A stretch of DNA of 64,000 nt from Rhynochetos jubatus. Its lineage: Eukaryota; Chordata; Aves; Eurypygiformes; Rhynochetidae. The DNA lies in assembly GCA_027574665.1 (NCBI GenBank), contig CM050664.1:15650774-15714773 (forward strand), in the 5' to 3' direction. A program made the translations under genes and the position numbers. The notes under the pieces were generated by a model. The model did not search any database. It was given only the letters and a program-made list of their open reading frames with translations, and was not told where the DNA came from. The stretch's first letter is position 1. Each line of letters starts with the position of its first letter. Below, piece after piece: positions 59,401 to 64,000 of the stretch.

Positions 59401-60801
59401 GAAGATTATTTTTGGAAAGTTGTGTTTACATGAACTGAACTCAGCAGAGAAGTTTCCCTGGCAACAAGAAATGGCCCACTTAATATGGTAATGATGATAT
59501 TTAATTGAGACAAAAAAAAGCCAGGCTTTGACCGATATCAAATCACGGTCCTACTTTTTCCTTTTTCTGAATCAGAAAGATTTATCCCTTTTGTAGGCAG
59601 AGGAGGAAAGCACCAGGAACACAAGAGCCTGAGCTAGGCATCCTCAGCAAACCAAGGGCATACCTTAAGCTACTTCTATAATCTAAAATTTGCAGCATGC
59701 TAGTTCCATTCCAAACAAGACCCCAATTCGTTCTTGCTGATTTCTGCCAACATTTGGACTTTCCCAATCCTTCTGTCCTCTAATATTTGAAATATCAGCT
59801 AAACACATATTCTCAGCCACTAATGACAGAACACAGATAAAGGTAAAAAACAAGGAACCTAAATTTTAACTGAAGTTGGGCACAGGAGAAAAGTAAGCTG
59901 AAAAAACCCTAGAGAAGAGACTGCAGAGGGACTGGTGTTCCCCCTCTCGCTTCCCCCTGCTTTAGCCATGTTTTCAGTTGAGACGAGAGCGTCCCTGTTC
60001 CAAGCAGCCTGGAGTCTATACAAGCACACAGTTTCAAGGATATTTAGATAACATGCCCCTAATCTGAGTGGAAGCAGCAAAGCAAAAATAAGAATAGCCA
60101 TAAATAATAACAAACTCAGGTTATCTGTTTAGTTGATCCAGTCAAGTCACTGCCATAATAAGGGAGATACGGTTGTGTGTTTACAAAAATCACATGCTAC
60201 TGAACTTTAGAGAACATTTTCCTCTGCCCAAAGTAAGTATTTTTGTTTGAAACAGAGAGAATCGTACTTTACAAAATGCTGTATGTATGTAGTTTGTCCC
60301 TGAGAATTCTCCCCTATTAATTCTATTTCCAAGCCCAGTATGATTTCTAGGCATTAGTTAGTCACACAGATGTTGGTTTTTTGCTACACAAAAATGCGAG
60401 GTTGTCAGCTCAGATTTTATGTTACGCCTTAAACTGCACAGGCAGGTACATCATGTGTGCAGTAAGGGGACTTTTGAACATAAAGACTTCCACTTCATGA
60501 CAAGTCATTTAAAGAGCAGTTGTCCTTTTTGAAACATCAGCTGAAGATTGACTGTTCACCACGGACAGGATGAAAAACCTGGCTTTATACACTCCTGACC
60601 AGAACGTTCCTGACATCAAGTTCCTACTATAGTTTAAGAAGAATGTAGACTATTATCAGAAAACATATGGCATGTTATATGTTAACAATAACTAGCGATA
60701 CTAGACAAAAAGCACGCAAACCAAGATTAAAGAGTTGAGGCCCCTGTTACCGCCTTCTCGGCTTCACACGATTTCGCACGGTACAGCACGATTTTCCTTA
60801 C
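56435..60801 (-). other. ADCY9: ADCY9 intron (4367 bases)
   Basis: The donor is GTAAGG and the acceptor is CTCTTTAG. The right part (59.3-60.7 kb) is AT-rich and the middle is mixed. No exon, RNA gene or transposon is recognised. Confidence 0.9.
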
Positions 60802-61019
60802 CTGTCTTCTTTAATCACATCCACAAAGTGCGCGTCTGTCTTTTCTCTGATGTTTTTGAACCTCAAAGGCAGGAGAGCGGACGGATCCAGACTCACGCCG
60901 CCCCATCTTCCTTTCTCTTGCAACATTTCGTAAAGCGAGGTTTGACTATTGCTGAGCTTTTCTTCCTGTGGAGGACTCAAAAGGCCATTCTGAGTCTTTG
61001 GACTGTGTCCTCCCGGAGC
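60802..61019 (-). CDS. ADCY9: ADCY9 exon: C1b regulatory region
   Basis: This 218-base exon starts in phase 0 with acceptor GTCGTTCAG and ends AG before donor GTAAGG. It encodes APGGHSPKTQNGLLSPPQEE, then KLSNSQTSLYEMLQEKGRW and the conserved LLPLRFKNIREKTDAHFVD followed by VIKED. It matches human AC9 from about residue 664 (SPPQEEKLTNSQTSLCEILQ). It belongs to C1b, the less conserved regulatory part after the first catalytic half. The exons for the first membrane block and the C1a catalytic half lie to the right of the window. Confidence 0.98.
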
Positions 61020-64000
61020 CTGAACGACAGAGAGCAGAGCACACATGGGCAACATTAGTGGTTGAGAAGGTAGACAGAGGCGATTTCATGGAGCAAAAGC
61101 TGAAAGAAGCGTTTCCTTCAAACACTGAGCTTTAGCCAGGTCACGTCAAAGACCGAACTCCACCTGCCTTGAGGTCGTGCACATCTTCTGCCAGGGCATG
61201 CCTAGTTAGGTGTCACCCGTTTGCTTTTTACGTCCCAAGCTCCCAAGGAGGAGAAAACAAAGCACATTTTCCCACACGCAATGAAGACCAGCCACGAGCC
61301 CAAACTTCATTCACTCACCGTAAGGTCAAGATTCTTCTACAAAGCTTTTTAAATAGCTACTTAAACGGTCGTGAGACAACTTACTCTGCCAGCCCTCCCC
61401 GATCCTTCCACTGACCGCTACAGCCCTGCTGCTTTCCCAAACAGAGCTGCCTCCTCTCTCCTACCTGTGGCAACAGCCCTTTTCTACGTCTCATCATCCC
61501 GCAAAAAATGTATCCTGCAAATTAAACTGCGCTTCCTTCACTGACTAAGACATATTTCTTCTTGCTGGTTTTCTTTGCACTAATTAGTACCGCATTTTTA
61601 AATTCTGACACCAGCTTGCAGCACACAGTAGGATCAATTTTGCTTTCATTTATTTGAGAATACAAATTACTTTTCATCAAAAATTCTTCTATTTTCATGG
61701 AACCTGAGGTTCCTTCTTTTTATATTTTCTTTGACCTAGGCCAATATGCACTGAAGCACTTCCAAAAAAATTAGACGGGCGAGTATGGTTAGAATGAAAA
61801 TGAGCTGCAGTTAGTCAGGATCCTTTTCAAATGCAAACATACACCAAACTTGGCATAGTTGAATGTTCATCTCCTCCCCTCCCTGTCTTATCCTTTATCA
61901 CATATCATTTATCCTCATCCTGAAACCCACTCATGACAGAAGTTTCTGCATTTCTGCCTGTACAGCACTGACAAGCTCCTCCAGAAGACTATTCTTGGAT
62001 GCCACCGTGGTGACCATAAATAAATACCAGAAATATCACCACCGCCCCAACCGTGCACTGAAATATGGTACTCGGATTGTAAAATCAACTTGAAGTTAAG
62101 TTTCTGTCTGCCCATGCAAAATAAATTCAACCTCCTTGTGCATCTACCCTGTAAAGCAAACGAAGCACGTGAATATAGGCAGGTATGATTAACGGTGCGG
62201 ACACAACCAGTGAAGGGACAAGACTAATGGAGCAGCAGCAGCACATCACCTCGTGCAGGGAATCGGAGAGCACGCGGGCTGGGCTCCCTACCGCTGCCAA
62301 GACCTCTGGAGCTAAAGTCGTAACACGGTGTGATGGAATGGTTCCCTGGAGCTACAGGAAAAGCAGGAGGAAGGTGTGCTGTGCTTCCCCTTCCTGCCAC
62401 CCAGGAGGGATGCAGGGTCCCCGCCCTGCGGGCTGCCCTGATGGAGGTGTGAGCCCCAGAGCCGCACGCTGGGAGCCAGGAGATGGAAGGATCCCCCGGT
62501 CTAGTCCCGTCTACCGCTCACGACGGTCGCTTTGGCAGCTTGCAGGTGTTCACAGCCCAGTGACAGCAGCTGACAAAGCAGGATAAGAAATCTAGTCGTT
62601 ACCCTGGTGTGCTGCCAATGTTTTGCTAAAGAACATACTCAACAGCAGAGAAAGGTGACTGCAGCAACACGTAGCTCAGCAAAAGCCGACCAAACCCCGC
62701 GCTGGGCGAGGTGCGTGCCAGTAAGCCAGAGGCTTGTGCCTCCCCTAAGCCAGAGGCACAAGAACTTCTCACACAAAAGGTTAACAGTTCCCTTTGTGAG
62801 GGAAAACACTGAGCCGCTTCAGAGCAAGCCCTCCTGCAACCCTAACAGGTTACCCAGCCTGCCCCGAGGGACGGTGGCTGCGGGCACAAGACGTGCTGCA
62901 GTGCCTGGATTTGAGATGGGGAGTGCCACCAGAGGCAAAACAAAGAGAACTGTCCAACAGGCTGCTGGAAGTCTTCATTGGGTTGGTTTTTAATTTGTGG
63001 TAAGGATTATATTTGCTCAGTGCACTTCCCACAACAACAGGAGGCCTAAAAAACCAGGAAGGTCATAGTTAGCACCTTTTTAATTTTACTTCTGGTAAGG
63101 AATCTCCTCTTTTCCTCGCCCCTGCAGCAGACGTTGTTGCCTGAAAAGCAGCAACTGAGTGAACACAGTTTTTGCTATGAGCAGCTCAAACGAAAGACAC
63201 GGGCTGCTATGCGCTGTGTGCTTTCCCTGCCTTTTCTTCAAGTCCTGAAGAATGCAGCGAAAATTTCTGCTCTTTCAGAGAAGGTCAGCATGGGCTTCTC
63301 TTGGCCTTTTCACTTTAACTCCTTGGCAAAGGCCCAAATCCCTAAGAAAATTCTTCCCTTCAGTCAGCTCAAGGTTTTCCTGTGCTGTCTCCGCTCTTAA
63401 CAGGGGGGGATTAGAGTGAAACTGCTTGTGTGTGAGGAGAAAATCCCTATTTATTAAAATACTGTTAGCTCCAACGTCACTGCAGTTTCTGGTGGCTGCG
63501 CAGGTTTTATTGAGCACTCGGAGGTCTGATGTACCACGCGACAGTTTCCTTCATCAAGAGACAGGGAGGATCCAGAGGCCGCTGGGACCCACAGAGGTCC
63601 AAGGACTCAGTTAACATCGTTAAGATCATTAACATTCCCCTAAAGACAGGGGACACGAGTGCTGCAGGGCCAGGCGCAGCGATGCGGCACGGGAAGGGAA
63701 CAGACTCCGGAGATGATGAGCTCAGGGCTCTTCTTCCCAAGAAAGCTGAGGCTGCAGAGAAGATTTGGAAATCAAGTGCCACAGCAATAGTGTGCACGTA
63801 GCTGTTCTTCAGTTCAACAGGCATCCCAGTGTTACTGGTAGCCACTTACCGAGCCCGATTTTTGACTTAGCAATAACGAAACTAAATCGAGGATGGGCGA
63901 TTCGGTCTCCACTAGCACGTTTCTTCCAGTGCAATGACAGCCATTCGACTCAGTGCTGTGCAGACCTCTTAAGCAAGGCTGGAGGACTCGCTGATTAACA
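61020..64000 (-). other. ADCY9: ADCY9 intron, 3' part
   Basis: This is the intron upstream of the first ADCY9 exon seen here; its donor is beyond the right edge. I looked for the preceding C1b coding sequence (the conserved CPSCGITF region) on the minus strand and did not find it. An AT-rich, high-complexity segment spans about 61.5-62.1 kb. No repeat element or RNA gene is supported. Confidence 0.8.

Noticed and set aside
63507..63845. Upstream ADCY9 exon in the last kilobase
   Set aside because: The minus-strand frame shows none of the conserved C1b residues (CPSCGITF region) and lacks the expected splice borders.
1..64000. CRISPR arrays, prophage, defence islands, operons or endogenous viruses
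   Set aside because: The exon-intron structure, CpG islands and CR1 elements show a vertebrate nuclear locus; no such system was seen.

Overview
This is nuclear DNA from a vertebrate, almost certainly a bird. It has widely spaced exons with GT-AG introns, dense CpG islands, 3' ends of CR1 retroelements (the main avian LINE) and G/C-rich minisatellites like those of avian microchromosomes. I cannot name the species. There is no bacterial, phage or viral gene system here.

Two genes are recognisable, both on the minus strand and arranged head to tail. At the left is the first coding exon of CREBBP (CBP, the histone acetyltransferase and coactivator) at 1582-1666, with its GC-rich promoter and 5' leader up to about 2.7 kb; positions 1-1581 are the start of CREBBP intron 1. 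At the right are the last seven coding exons of ADCY9 (adenylate cyclase 9): 60802-61019, 56332-56434, 53223-53431, 45426-45585, 42307-42455, 39441-39482 and 33882-35070. All seven join in phase with consensus splice sites and encode 689 residues plus a stop. These are the end of the first cytoplasmic region, the second six-helix membrane block, the whole C2 catalytic domain and the C-terminal tail. The order CREBBP then ADCY9, same strand, matches the mammalian arrangement, so this is a conserved syntenic block. The start of ADCY9 lies beyond the right edge.

Between the genes lie about 30 kb with no protein-coding gene I can support. This interval holds: a pyrimidine-rich minisatellite of about 19 degenerate units (about 2880-4710) just upstream of the CREBBP promoter; a TATA-box promoter candidate near 17.98 kb; a CTCF-like site near 19.48 kb; a short hairpin at 20.74 kb; two AT-rich islands that look like enhancers (about 15.2 and 22.5 kb); an orphan CpG island (about 25.8-26.3 kb); a tetranucleotide-based minisatellite (26881-27139); and a second CpG island near 30.5-30.9 kb. 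The ADCY9 3' UTR probably ends at an AATAAA near 32.94 kb.

The genes are functionally related only loosely: ADCY9 makes cAMP, and CBP is the coactivator of the cAMP-responsive factor CREB. The points most worth checking are the minisatellite with a 3'-splice-site-like sequence in most units, the divergent YY1-type start beside CREBBP, the frame-neutral 42-base ADCY9 micro-exon, and the orphan CpG islands.
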